The notes under the pieces are model-generated. The model was not told where the DNA came from and made no database searches. It worked only from the letters and a program-made list of their open reading frames with translations. A stretch of DNA of 64,000 nucleotides. It comes from GCA-2687025 sp964473525 (lineage in GTDB: Bacteria > Poribacteria > WGA-4E > GCA-2687025). Every line of letters begins with the position of its first letter. Positions within the stretch are counted from its first letter, which is position 1. Location of the stretch: the NCBI GenBank assembly GCA_964473525.1, contig CAYYPK010000012.1, forward strand, positions 1 to 64,000, given 5' to 3'. Positions 1-8,851 of the stretch are shown here, piece after piece. The position numbers were made by a program, and so were the translations under genes.

Positions 1-42
1 ACAGGATGCCAGTGACGTGAGAAGGCCGTTTACACCGAATCC

Positions 43-912
43 TTGACACCCTCCCTGGCGGGCCTCCACGCCCTCGCGGATCGCGAGTACGCCGACGACG
101 AGCAGTTGATGGTGTTCTTCTCGGGACACGGCTACTTCGACGACCGCATCCGTCGCGGCTACCTGACGCTCAGGGACAGCCTGCCGTTGGAGGACGACCC
201 GTATTTGCAGTCGTTCGTCAGCCACGAGGACGTACGCGTGTTGCTGGAACGCCTGGACTGCAACCACGTCCTGCTCGTCGTGGACTCCTGCTTCAGCGGC
301 ACGCTGGACCCCATGCTCGCAATGGCGCCCAGCGCGCGGCCGGTAGAGAACGCCTATGGGCTGATTCCCAAGGCGGAGTACATCAAGCGCAAGCTGCAGT
401 ACCGCACGCGGCGGTACATCACAGCGGGAGGCAAGGAGTACGTCCCCGATGGGAGACCGGGGCAGCACTCTCCCTTCGCGCGGCAGTTCCTTGCGGCGCT
501 ACGCACGTTCGGCGGCAGCGACGGGATACTGACGCTGGAAGAGATCGTCCTGCACCTGGAACGCGTGGACCCGCAACCCCGTACGGGCGAGCTATACGGC
601 AACGAGCCAGGCAGCAGCTTCCTGCTGGCCGCAACGCCGATCACGGAGGACGTCACGCCGAAGTTCGCGTCGCTAACCGTCGCCGTCAGCCCTCCCGACG
701 CCGAGGTACGCATAGTGGGCGGCCCGCCCGCCGCCGAGAGCCTCCTGAAGACCTTGCGCGTAGAACCCACAGGCACAGTAGAGCGTCGATACCACCTGCC
801 CATAGGCACGTACCGGCTGCGTGTCGTGCGGGACGGCTACGCGCCTCTGGAGCGCGAAGTGGTATTGTCCGCCGACGGGCTCCGCACGGAAGCCACGCTG
901 GTACGGCAGTAA
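43..912 (+). CDS. Caspase-like (C14) peptidase with PEGA-like C-terminus; N-terminus missing
   Basis: The protein has the two catalytic motifs of the caspase/metacaspase fold: His in FFSGHGYFD (about residue 29) and Cys in VVDSCFSG (about residue 83). The last 80 residues look like a PEGA domain (SPPDAEV near the start, then LPIGTYRLRVVRDGY). A caspase p20 unit normally has about 60-80 residues before the His, but here only 28 are encoded. Reading upstream in the same frame meets a TGA at 13-15, so the first strand and helix of the fold are absent. The TTG start is only the first available codon. Either the gene is frameshifted just upstream or the real 5' part lies outside the window in another frame. 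Proteases of this type are associated with bacterial signalling or cell death. Substrate unknown. It converges with gyrB. Confidence 0.75.
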   Translation: MTPSLAGLHALADREYADDEQLMVFFSGHGYFDDRIRRGYLTLRDSLPLEDDPYLQSFVSHEDVRVLLERLDCNHVLLVVDSCFSGTLDPMLAMAPSARPVENAYGLIPKAEYIKRKLQYRTRRYITAGGKEYVPDGRPGQHSPFARQFLAALRTFGGSDGILTLEEIVLHLERVDPQPRTGELYGNEPGSSFLLAATPITEDVTPKFASLTVAVSPPDAEVRIVGGPPAAESLLKTLRVEPTGTVERRYHLPIGTYRLRVVRDGYAPLEREVVLSADGLRTEATLVRQ

Positions 913-1029
913 CCGTCGCGATCGTGTGGGCTGCTGGTATAGGGAAGGTGTTCAGGAGCGCGCCGTAGCGTCCTGCTCGGTCGAAAGGCCGCCGCGCAGA
1001 GGTCCGGCGACGGCCTAGCGCGGTTCTGC

Positions 1030-3684
1030 TTACGCCCCGTAGAGATCAAGGTCCGCGAACTGCCCGTAGCGCTCGATGAGCTGGCGGCGCGGCTCGACGT
1101 GCTTGCTCATCAGGACGGTGAACATGCGATCCGCCTCGACGAGGTCCTCAATCTTCACCTGGATGAGCGTGCGCTTGTCCATCGCCATGGCGGTCTCGCG
1201 CAACTGCTCCCAGGACATCTCGGCGAGACCCTTGTAGCGGAGGACGGTGATGCCCTGGCGCCCAGCCGCGAGGATGAGGTCGAACAGTTCCCAGACTGTC
1301 TGCGCTTCCTTCGGGTCGCGCTTGCCGTGCTGTAGGCGAAGCACAGGCTCCGAGTTGGCGCCGGCCAGTCCCGTCGTGATGAAGTCGTGCGGCAGAACGT
1401 CCAGCGGCTCGAGCAGTTCGATGAGCTCGTCGATCTCGCGGATCTCCGACATATCGCTGGCGTCTTCCACGATGATCTCGCGGGTCTCCGAATCCTCGGA
1501 GAGCGCCGCCAACGACATCTCCTCGCCCGGCTCTTCGTCCGACGCCTCCGACGGCTCTTCCGCGAGCGTCTCGGCTTGGTCTTCCGTCGGTTCCGCGGTC
1601 AGAGCTTCGGGCGCCTCGTCGGACGCTCCGTCTGACGCCTCCTCGGATACTTCGGTGGCCACGCCATCGGCCACTTCCTCGACCGCCTCTTCAGACGCCT
1701 CCTCGGCCGCCACCACCCTCGGCGCATCCGACGGGTCGGGCAGAAGGTCCGTGTAGCCTTCGTCGTCGAAGCGGTAGAAGTCGCCGGCGTCCGTTTCGAT
1801 GCGCCACAACGGCACTCGCTCCGTGCCGTGGAAATGCTGGCTGAACAGACGCTCCTGGTCGATGCCACGCCGCCCGAGGTCGTTCACGAGTTCCTCAATG
1901 CGTCGAATCGAATGGACGACCGTTTCGAGCTGCTCGGTGGTGTACACGTCGTCGCGTCGCAGATTCGTGACTTCGAGGTTCCCGAGGGCGGAGTTCAGCA
2001 GGTACTCCGTCATCTCGTCCTCGGTGTTCAGATACTCCGCCTTGCGTCCGCGCGACACGCGGTAGAGCGGCGGCTGCGCGATGTACAGATGCCCCGACTC
2101 GACGAGCTCCGGCATCTGCCGGAAGAAGAACGTGAGCAGCAGCGTGCGGATGTGCGCGCCATCCACGTCGGCGTCCGCCATCAGCACGATCTTGTGATAG
2201 CGCAGCTTCTCGAGGTCGAAGTCGCCAAAGCCGATGCCCGTCCCGAGCGCGGACACGATGGTGACGATGTTGCGGTTCTTGAGAACCTTGTCCAACCGCG
2301 CCTTCGCGACGTTGATGCCCTTGCCCCAGAGCGGCAGCACCGCCTGGAAGCGCCGGTCACGTCCCTGCTTCGCCGTGCCGCCGGCGGAGTCGCCCTCAAC
2401 GAGGAACAGTTCCGTGCGGCTTGGGTCGCGCTCAGAGCAGTCCGCCAGCTTACCGGGCAGCGACCCGGAGTTGAGAACGCCCTTACGTCGCGTCATCTCA
2501 CGCGCCTGACGCGCCGCCTCGCGCGCCGCGGCGGCCTGGATGCTCTTCTGGATGATGTTCTTGGCGAGGGTGGGATTCTCTTCGAGCATCTCCGCAAGAC
2601 CGTCGTTCACGATGGTCTGTACGATACCGTCCACCTCGGGGTTGCCGAGGGCGTTCTTCGTCTGCCCCTCGAACTGCGGGTTGCCCACCCGCGCGCTGAT
2701 GACGCAGACCATGCCCTCGCGGATGTCCTCTCCGGTCAGCTTGATCTTCTGATTCTTCGCCAGCCCACTGCTCTTGGCGTAAGCGTTGAACGTGCGCGTG
2801 AACGCTGTCTTGAACCCGCTGACGTGCGTCCCACCGTTCTTGGTGTTCACGCTGTTGACGTAGGAGTAGATGATCTCGTTGTAGCCGTCGTCGAACTGGA
2901 AGGCGACTTCCACCTGCACGTCGTCGCGCTCGCCAGTGAGGAACACCGGCTCGCGGTGCAGCAGTTCCTTGCCCTCGTTCAGGTGGCTTACGAACTCGAC
3001 GATGCCGTTCTCGTAGTAGAACTCGCGCGGCTCACGCGCCTTGCCGTCGGCGTCCGCGCGCTCATCCGCCAGCGTGATGCGCACGCCTCGGTTCAGGAAT
3101 GCCAACTCACGCAGCCTGGTGGACAGCGTGTCGAAGCTGTATTCCAGCTCCGTGAAGATCGTCGGGTCGGGATGGAACAGGTGGCGCGTGCCAGACTTCT
3201 TCGACTTGCCCACGACCTCAACATCGCCCTCGGGCACCCCGCGCAGGTACTTCTGCTGATACACCTTGCCCTCGCGGCGCACTTCCGTGTGCATCCAGTC
3301 CGAGAGGGCGTTGACGCACGAAAGGCCGACGCCGTGGAGACCACTGGCAACCTTGTAGCCAGCGCCTTCGCGGCCGTCGAACTTGCCGCCCGCATGTAGG
3401 ACCGTCATGGACACTTCGAGAGCGGACTTGCCCGACGCATGCTGGCCGGTGGGAATGCCGCGCCCGTCATCCGTGACAGTGACGCTGCCGTCGGTGTGCA
3501 GAACCACTTCGATGAGCTCGCAATAGCCGGCCGACGCCTCGTCGATGCTGTTGTCCACAAGCTCCGTGACGAGCTGGTGGAGACCTGTCGCTCCGGTGCT
3601 TCCGATGTACATTCCCGGACGCTTCCGAACCGCTTCGAGACCTTCCAGCACCTGTATACTGTCGGCGTTATATTCGACGGTCAT
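1030..3684 (-). CDS. gyrB: DNA gyrase subunit B with a long acidic insert
   Basis: This is the ATPase subunit of DNA gyrase, which introduces negative supercoils together with GyrA. The order is the GHKL ATPase region (ELVDNSIDEA, GLHGVGLSCVNAL), the transducer, TOPRIM (LVEGDSAGG, then the ADADVDGAHI metal motif) and the C-terminal tail ending EPRRQLIERYGQFADLDLYGA-like. I place the start at the ATG at 3684 because MTVEYNADSIQVLEGLEAVR is the normal GyrB N-terminus; the open frame runs 30 codons further upstream. At 884 residues it is longer than E. coli GyrB (804). The excess is an Asp/Glu/Ser/Ala-rich stretch at about residues 648-762 (DNA about 1400-1743), placed in the insert region before the conserved HDFITTG segment. 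It is the last gene of the minus-strand origin cluster. Confidence 0.97.
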   Translation of the reverse strand: MTVEYNADSIQVLEGLEAVRKRPGMYIGSTGATGLHQLVTELVDNSIDEASAGYCELIEVVLHTDGSVTVTDDGRGIPTGQHASGKSALEVSMTVLHAGGKFDGREGAGYKVASGLHGVGLSCVNALSDWMHTEVRREGKVYQQKYLRGVPEGDVEVVGKSKKSGTRHLFHPDPTIFTELEYSFDTLSTRLRELAFLNRGVRITLADERADADGKAREPREFYYENGIVEFVSHLNEGKELLHREPVFLTGERDDVQVEVAFQFDDGYNEIIYSYVNSVNTKNGGTHVSGFKTAFTRTFNAYAKSSGLAKNQKIKLTGEDIREGMVCVISARVGNPQFEGQTKNALGNPEVDGIVQTIVNDGLAEMLEENPTLAKNIIQKSIQAAAAREAARQAREMTRRKGVLNSGSLPGKLADCSERDPSRTELFLVEGDSAGGTAKQGRDRRFQAVLPLWGKGINVAKARLDKVLKNRNIVTIVSALGTGIGFGDFDLEKLRYHKIVLMADADVDGAHIRTLLLTFFFRQMPELVESGHLYIAQPPLYRVSRGRKAEYLNTEDEMTEYLLNSALGNLEVTNLRRDDVYTTEQLETVVHSIRRIEELVNDLGRRGIDQERLFSQHFHGTERVPLWRIETDAGDFYRFDDEGYTDLLPDPSDAPRVVAAEEASEEAVEEVADGVATEVSEEASDGASDEAPEALTAEPTEDQAETLAEEPSEASDEEPGEEMSLAALSEDSETREIIVEDASDMSEIREIDELIELLEPLDVLPHDFITTGLAGANSEPVLRLQHGKRDPKEAQTVWELFDLILAAGRQGITVLRYKGLAEMSWEQLRETAMAMDKRTLIQVKIEDLVEADRMFTVLMSKHVEPRRQLIERYGQFADLDLYGA

Positions 3685-3832
3685 ATTGCGTATACGCTCC
3701 CATCCTGTGAGCCATGCCGCGCCTGATGCAATTGTATCATCTGGCCGCCGATACGTCGAATGGCCGCTCTGCAAGCGGCTTTGCGAGCGCTTCCCACCTC
3801 GGCCGCTAGCTGTCTCCGTGTGCTTGCCCGGC

Positions 3833-4408
3833 CTACGTTCTGTCGCGCGCCATGCCCTGGCCGGCCTCCTGCTCCTCGTCCCACCTCTCGCGCCGAAGCT
3901 GCGTCAACAACAGGTTCCGGTAACGCTTCCGCGTCTCTGCATCGGCCAGATGCGCCGACATCTCATCGACCCACGCCAACTCCTCTGCGGAGAGGCTGAC
4001 GCTGCTCGGATCGAACGCGAACTGTTCCGGCCTCTCCGGCTCCAAAGCCGACGCCATGTCGTCCGCTCGCGACCGCGTGAACTGACCGGGGGCCACGCGC
4101 ACGCGCACCTCGCGAACGACCGCCCCGCCGCCGAAGTACGCGTTCACGCGCTCTATGTACTTCGCCTGCCCGAAGGAGACATCGGATGCCGCCGCCGGAT
4201 TCGCCGCCGCCAGTGTGAGCAATCCATCCTCGAGACTGAGCGGCCGCGCCAGACCACACTCCGGCTCGCCGATCACGACGTCCCACATGTCGAACATGGA
4301 CTCGACGCTCCGGCGCCGGTCGTAGTCCCTGTCCGCGAAGTAGCGGCCCAGAACCTCGCCTATGGGGGTAGTGGACTTCACGTGTATCTCACAAGGCGTC
4401 CGCCGCAA
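3833..4408 (-). CDS. dciA: DUF721 / DciA-like protein
   Basis: A 191-residue protein lying between recF and gyrB, where DUF721 genes are often found. The N-terminal half resembles DUF721 (IGEVLGRYFADRDYD, then MFDMWDVVIGEPECGLARPLSLEDGLLTL-type sequence). DUF721 proteins of the DciA type load or activate the replicative helicase DnaB in bacteria lacking DnaC/DnaI. The C-terminal 60 residues are charged and helical, and may be extra. Its first 20 bases overlap the 3' end of recF, which suggests translational coupling. The gene symbol rests on position and N-terminal similarity, so it is tentative. Confidence 0.75.
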   Translation of the reverse strand: MRRTPCEIHVKSTTPIGEVLGRYFADRDYDRRRSVESMFDMWDVVIGEPECGLARPLSLEDGLLTLAAANPAAASDVSFGQAKYIERVNAYFGGGAVVREVRVRVAPGQFTRSRADDMASALEPERPEQFAFDPSSVSLSAEELAWVDEMSAHLADAETRKRYRNLLLTQLRRERWDEEQEAGQGMARDRT

Positions 4409-5516
4409 TGGGGTGTGCTACGCCCGCCCGAATCTCCCACGCGTGACCAGGAATCTCGCCGAAGAGCTTCCGATCAACGCGCGTCGTCGTGAGGAATATC
4501 TGCGGGGGCGCCGCGTGGAGCGCCTCGAACAACAGCCGCGTGCGCAACTCGTCCAGCTCGGAGGTAACGTCGTCCAGCAGCACGATGGGAAGCTCGCCCG
4601 AGGCCCTGTGTATCCAGTCGAGTTCCGCCATCTTCAGCGCGAGCGTCAGGGTCCGTTGTTGCCCTTGCGACGCGAAGCGACGCGCGTCTCGACCATCGAC
4701 CACCAGTTCGATGTCGTCTCGATGCGGACCTACGGACGTCGTCCCGCGCGCGATGTCTGACTCGATGGACGCCATGAGCCTCTGCCCGAACTCGTCGCGC
4801 GACTCGCCGTCGTCCTCGTTAATGAGTACGTTCGGCGCGTAGCGCAATCCCGCCTGCTCATTGCCTTCGGTGAGGTACTGCTGCTGCTGTTCCAGCACGG
4901 GACGTAGCTCCTCGCACACGGCTCGCCTCCGCCGCGTCACGTCGATGCCAGCCGTGATGAGCGGTTCCTCCCACGCCTGCAACGCCTCCCGTGACGACCG
5001 TCGCTCGCGGACCTGTTTCAGCGACTCGTTCCGCTGCTGCAACGCCCGTCGATAGCGCTGGAGGCTGTGCAGATAGTCCGCGTGGACCTGCGACACGAGC
5101 GCGTCGAGGAATCGCCGGCGATCTTCGGGAGCGCCCTTCACAATCACGGTCGATTCCGGGGCGAAGAAGACCACCTTCAACAACCCAATCAAGCTCGACA
5201 GCTTGGCCGGCGCCTTGCCGTCGAGCTTGACCTGTTTTCGCTTGCCGCGCATGTTGCCGATTTCGATGCGCCGGCGCGCGATGGAATCCTCCACGTAGCC
5301 GCTCAGATAGCCGGTCTGTTCTCCTTGCCGGATGAGCTCGTCGTCCGTCGAGGTCCGGTGCGACCGTGTCGTCGCGAGGAAGAGGATCGCCTCCAACAGG
5401 TTCGTCTTGCCCTGCGCGTTCGCGCCGACGAACAAGTTGAACTCCCCGAACTGGAGCGTCTGCTCCTCGTAGTTCCGATAGTTCGACAGCGCGAGTTCAA
5501 GAAGCTGCAACCGCAC
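4389..5516 (-). CDS. recF: DNA replication/repair protein RecF
   Basis: RecF is an SMC-like ABC ATPase that helps load RecA at gaps, working with RecO and RecR. The Walker A motif is GANAQGKTNLLEAI near residue 32, the signature region includes TSVGPHRDDIEL and SQGQQRTLTLALK, and the Walker B is IVLLDDVTSELD. The length of 375 residues is normal. The start MRLQLLELALSNYRNYEE is the usual RecF N-terminus. It sits between dnaN and the DUF721 gene and overlaps the latter by 20 bases. It is separated from dnaN by 230 bp containing repeat-like sequence. Confidence 0.96.
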   Translation of the reverse strand: MRLQLLELALSNYRNYEEQTLQFGEFNLFVGANAQGKTNLLEAILFLATTRSHRTSTDDELIRQGEQTGYLSGYVEDSIARRRIEIGNMRGKRKQVKLDGKAPAKLSSLIGLLKVVFFAPESTVIVKGAPEDRRRFLDALVSQVHADYLHSLQRYRRALQQRNESLKQVRERRSSREALQAWEEPLITAGIDVTRRRRAVCEELRPVLEQQQQYLTEGNEQAGLRYAPNVLINEDDGESRDEFGQRLMASIESDIARGTTSVGPHRDDIELVVDGRDARRFASQGQQRTLTLALKMAELDWIHRASGELPIVLLDDVTSELDELRTRLLFEALHAAPPQIFLTTTRVDRKLFGEIPGHAWEIRAGVAHPIAADAL

Positions 5517-5552
5517 ATCCCGTCACGCGCCCTATCCCTCGCACCCCGTAAG

Positions 5553-5584
5553 TCCTTCCCCTCGAAGGGGAGGTTAGGATGGGG
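5553..5584. repeat. REP-like palindromic repeat, copy 1
   Basis: A hairpin (CCCCT-CGA-AGGGG with flanking CCTT/AGG) is followed by TTAGGATGGGG. A second copy on the opposite strand is at 58763-58802. The two share the TCCTTCCCC arm, the GGGG arm and TAGGATGGGG. It lies between dnaN and recF and could also act as a transcription attenuator. Confidence 0.6.
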
Positions 5585-5701
5585 TCGGGATCCAACTGCC
5601 TCCAACACCAATGCCCACGTGTCTTCGACCCGAGTGCCGCCCTGGGAAGCCGTACCCTACCAAGCGTCGCCAGCGCTCAATCAGCCTGGTCGCGCGGACC
5701 G

Positions 5702-5731
5702 GGAGATTCCTCGCTTCACTCAGAATGACAG
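5702..5731. repeat. Possible dispersed intergenic repeat (GAGATTCCTCGCTTC type)
   Basis: The segment reads GAGATTCCTCGCTTCACTC followed by AGAATGACA. Sequences of this type recur between genes in many draft bacterial genomes as far as I recall. Only one copy is visible here, so the repeat status is from memory and not shown by this window. Confidence 0.35.
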
Positions 5732-5746
5732 ACCGTCGGGACGCGC

Positions 5747-6844
5747 CTAAGACTCAATCCGCATCGGCATGATGAGGCAGAGGTAGTCCTCGGCTCCCGC
5801 GGGACGCATCACCGCGGCGCTGAGCGGCTCCTTGAGGTGCAGTTCGACGTTCTCCGTGTCCGCCGACGTCAGAGCGTCCTTGAGGAACTCCGCGTTGAAC
5901 CCGATGGTGATGGGTTCCGTGCAGGTCGCCTGGATTTCCTCACGCGCCTCACCGAAGTCCGGCGTGCTCGCGGAGAGCACCATGGACGTCTCCTTGATGT
6001 CCAACCGCACGGAGGTCGTCTTCGGATCGGAGAACAGGCTGACGCGTCGAATCGCCGTGAGGAACGCGTTCCGATCCGCTTCGAGCCGAATCGGGTTGTC
6101 GCTCGGGAGGATCTGCGAGTACGACGGGTATTCGCCGTCCACGAGCCGCGCGTTTAGCACGGCGCCCTCGTTGGCAAAGACGATGACGTTGTCCTGGATG
6201 GCGATCTTCACCTCTTCGTCCTCGGTGAAGGTCTTGACCACTTCGTCCACGGCCTTAATTGGGATGATGACGCCGCGTTCGCGGTCGGAGAGGCCCTCCG
6301 CGGGGAAGGTCATCAAGGCGAGACGACGGCTGTCCGTGGCGACCATTTTCAGCCACTCGGACGAGAGGTGCATATAGACACCCTTGAGGAAGTAGCGATT
6401 CTCCTCCCGGGAAGCGGCGAACCGGGTGCGATGGATCATCTGACGTAACACCGCGGCGTCGAGAGTGAAGAAGCTCTCGCCCAACTCCGGTACCTTGGGG
6501 AAGTCCACCGCCGGCGCGCCGATCATGCGGTAGTGGACCGTGCCGCATTCGATCTGTATCTGAGCGCCGTCCGAGACTTCGAGGCGGACATCTTCGTCCG
6601 GCAACTCGCGGACGAGCTCAGCAAGCTTCCGCGCCGGAATCGTGAGAATGCCGGCTTCCTCGACGGATCCCGCGACCTGCAACCGCAATCCGACTTCCGT
6701 ATCCGTCGTCGTCATCCGTATGCCGTCGTCGGTCGCGTCGAGCAGCACGTTGCCGAGAATGGGCAGCACGTTCTTCGTGGACGCGATGCTGTGAAGCGAC
6801 TGCATCGCGCGATGCAGGTCATCTCTGGCGAATACAACCTTCAT
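5747..6844 (-). CDS. dnaN: DNA polymerase III sliding clamp (beta subunit)
   Basis: This is the ring-shaped processivity clamp of the replicative polymerase. The 365-residue length and the three repeated clamp domains fit the family. Diagnostic stretches are MKVVFARDDLHRAMQSLHSI at the start, NVLPILGNVLLDA, and the C-terminal MRPAGAEDYLCLIMPMRI, which is the usual clamp ending. The ATG at 6844 is the only sensible start. The gene follows oriC on the minus strand and precedes recF, the standard dnaA-dnaN-recF-gyrB order of bacterial origins. Confidence 0.97.
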   Translation of the reverse strand: MKVVFARDDLHRAMQSLHSIASTKNVLPILGNVLLDATDDGIRMTTTDTEVGLRLQVAGSVEEAGILTIPARKLAELVRELPDEDVRLEVSDGAQIQIECGTVHYRMIGAPAVDFPKVPELGESFFTLDAAVLRQMIHRTRFAASREENRYFLKGVYMHLSSEWLKMVATDSRRLALMTFPAEGLSDRERGVIIPIKAVDEVVKTFTEDEEVKIAIQDNVIVFANEGAVLNARLVDGEYPSYSQILPSDNPIRLEADRNAFLTAIRRVSLFSDPKTTSVRLDIKETSMVLSASTPDFGEAREEIQATCTEPITIGFNAEFLKDALTSADTENVELHLKEPLSAAVMRPAGAEDYLCLIMPMRIES

Positions 6845-6971
6845 GACAAGTTCCCTCCGTTACCACGTTCCGTTGCGATATACATGACCCACATCGTCCA
6901 GGCTTTCTGGCCGCCCTTCCGGGATCTGGATCCGCTCCGCTTTCTCTTACTTCCGGATTCTTAAGTACATG

Positions 6972-6987
6972 TAGTAGAGGTAGTAGG
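6972..6987 (+). promoter_or_regulatory. DnaA-trio-like element (TAG TAG AGG TAG TAG)
   Basis: Five consecutive TAG-type triplets run toward the DnaA box TGTGGACAA at 7000, with a GC-rich spacer between and more AT-rich sequence (TTCTTAAGTACAT) on the far side. This is the arrangement described for DnaA-trios in bacterial unwinding elements (AT-rich, trios, GC-rich, DnaA box). Function is inferred from geometry only. Confidence 0.6.
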
Positions 6988-7168
6988 GACGGTGGAGAGT
7001 GTGGACAACCGTCGAAAGCCGCGCGGCCGCTGGGGCATTCCCATGTGTGCGGCGTGTGGAGAACCCCTGTGGACAGTTTGCGACGCCTGTGGGTCGCGCC
7101 CAGTCGCAGTCAGTTCTCCACGCTTGTCAACGGCCCGTTCACCGTGTGCCCACGCGTTGTCCACGAAG

Positions 7169-7264
7169 TTATGCACAATCGGCGCTTCTTGTATCGCCTG
7201 TCGATCTCTTTCCTGCGAAGCGCCCGAGGCGTGTGTGCAGCCCCTGTGGGTATCCTGTGGATAA
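7169..7264. promoter_or_regulatory. DnaA boxes nearest dnaA
   Basis: Two full-consensus DnaA boxes: TTATGCACA at 7169-7177 on the plus strand and TGTGGATAA at 7256-7264 (TTATCCACA on the minus strand). TGTGGGTAT at 7245 is a weaker neighbour. They lie 165-260 bp downstream of the dnaA stop codon. Confidence 0.8.
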
Positions 7265-7429
7265 CTTGTGCCGATTCCGCGCGGCCGCTTGGAGTTCGTC
7301 GGCCGTCGCAACGAGGTGTCAGACACGCCCACGAGGTCTCTGCGGGAGCCCTCGAACGCGCTTCGTTGTATGTGGGGGTCACGTACTTTAGTCAAGTATA
7401 CGTTCCATGTCCGGGGTCGCCAATGGACG

Positions 7430-8851
7430 CTACCGCTTGCTGACGATGCGTCGAGTCAACTGTTGGACGGTCTCCGCGAGCTGCGGGTCGCGGTTCACCT
7501 CCCGCTCGATTTTCATACACCCGTTGATGACCGTGCTGTGGTCTCGTCCGCCAAAGTCACGACCGATGTCGACGAGGGACAGGTCCGTCAACTGGCGGCA
7601 CAGATACATCGCAATGTGCCGCACCGTCGCGACCCGCTTCGTCCTTCTCTTGGATTTCAGCTCCGTCGGCTTCATGTGGTAGTACTCGGCCGTGACGCGC
7701 TGGATCGCGTCCGTCGACACTGGTTGCCCGAGGAATGCGCCCTCGTCGCCGGCATGCGGGTCGAGTATCCCCTGCACAACGTCGACCGTCAGCGGCTGGG
7801 ACTGTAACGACGTGTGCTGATAGACGGTGGACAGCGCGCCCTCTAACTCGCGGATGTTCGATGTGACGTGTTCCGCCATGTACGTCGCCACGTCGTCGGG
7901 GAAGTCCGGGATGCCAAGATCCTCCGCCTTCCTGTAAAGGATAGCGGTTCGGGTCTCCACCTCTGGGGAATCGATGCTCGTGAGCATCCCCCACATGAAG
8001 CGCGATTTGACGCGTTCCTCCAACTGCGACATGTCCTGAGGACTGCTGTCGCTGGCGAGCACGATCTGCTTGTTCGCGTTGTGCAGATCGTTGAACGTGT
8101 TGAAGAACTCGATCTGCGTCGCTTCCTTGCGTTGCAGGAACTGGATGTCGTCCATCAGCAACACGTCCATCGTGCGGTACTTGTTGCGGATGAGGCTCGT
8201 TTCCTGGCGCCGGATCGCCTCGACCATGTCGTTCGTGAACGTCTCGGCGGACACGTATAGGACGCGCAGACCAGGATCCTTCGCCTGCGCCAGGTTCCCG
8301 ATGGCGTGCAGCAGGTGTGTCTTACCTAACCCGACACCGCCGTAGATGAACATGGGATTCACGCGGCTACCGTCCGGGCTTTCCGCGATCTGCAACGCCG
8401 CGGCGAACGCGAGTCGGTTGCTGGATCCGACGATGAAGCGGTCGAAGGTGTATCGCGCGTTCAGTCCGCTTGCCTGCTCGCCAATGCCAGGGACGCTTCG
8501 CGCCCGCGTTTCTCGGCCAGGCTGCCGCGGCGCCGACAGCTCCGTCGGCGAGTCCGTGCCATCCTCTGGATCCTCGGCCCGCTCGACGGCGCGTTCTGGG
8601 GGGTCGAGGCTGGTGTCTACCAGGAATTCCACGTTGTACGGCCGCTCGTACTTCGCCTTGAGGCTTGCCTGGATGCGGTCGAGGTGTCGGTCCTCAATGG
8701 TCCTACGCGCCCAGAGCGAAGCCACGCGTATTTGCAGTGTGGACTTGTCGTCCAGCAGTTCCCCCAGCGCCTGATCAAGGTAGGGGTCGTGGCCGCCGTC
8801 CTGCAACTCGCCGACGAGATCGTCCCAGACGAACTCTGTCTGTTCTGCCAT
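7430..8851 (-). CDS. dnaA: Chromosomal replication initiator protein DnaA
   Basis: DnaA is the AAA+ initiator that binds DnaA boxes and melts the origin. It has an N-terminal interaction domain (about 1-80), a low-complexity linker (85-130), the AAA+ core starting at YTFDRFIVG with Walker A GGVGLGKT (171-178) and Walker B VLLMDDIQF, and the C-terminal helix-turn-helix domain with the signature RDHSTVINGCMKIE. The length of 473 residues is normal. The ATG at 8851 fits the usual start with a WDDL segment close behind. A DnaA box upstream at 9019-9027 suggests autoregulation or a second origin part. Confidence 0.97.
   Translation of the reverse strand: MAEQTEFVWDDLVGELQDGGHDPYLDQALGELLDDKSTLQIRVASLWARRTIEDRHLDRIQASLKAKYERPYNVEFLVDTSLDPPERAVERAEDPEDGTDSPTELSAPRQPGRETRARSVPGIGEQASGLNARYTFDRFIVGSSNRLAFAAALQIAESPDGSRVNPMFIYGGVGLGKTHLLHAIGNLAQAKDPGLRVLYVSAETFTNDMVEAIRRQETSLIRNKYRTMDVLLMDDIQFLQRKEATQIEFFNTFNDLHNANKQIVLASDSSPQDMSQLEERVKSRFMWGMLTSIDSPEVETRTAILYRKAEDLGIPDFPDDVATYMAEHVTSNIRELEGALSTVYQHTSLQSQPLTVDVVQGILDPHAGDEGAFLGQPVSTDAIQRVTAEYYHMKPTELKSKRRTKRVATVRHIAMYLCRQLTDLSLVDIGRDFGGRDHSTVINGCMKIEREVNRDPQLAETVQQLTRRIVSKR

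Larger units (their letters stand above)
6845..7429. other. oriC: Chromosomal replication origin (oriC), dnaA-dnaN intergenic region
   Basis: This 585-bp region between dnaN and dnaA has no credible gene and many DnaA-box-like nonamers. TGTGGATAA (7256-7264) is the perfect complement of TTATCCACA, and TTATGCACA (7169-7177) fits the TTATNCACA consensus. Near matches are TGTGGACAA (7000-7008), TGTGGAGAA (7055-7063), TGTGGACAG (7068-7076), TTGTCCACG (7158-7166) and TGTGGGTAT (7245-7253). A TAG-triplet run at 6972-6986 could be the unwinding element. Location and box density make this call strong; the exact unwinding site is inference. Confidence 0.88.

Noticed and set aside
1828..3399. A 523-codon open frame on the plus strand opposite gyrB
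   Set aside because: It is the mirror of a conserved gyrB on high-GC DNA, has no family features and no ribosome-binding site.
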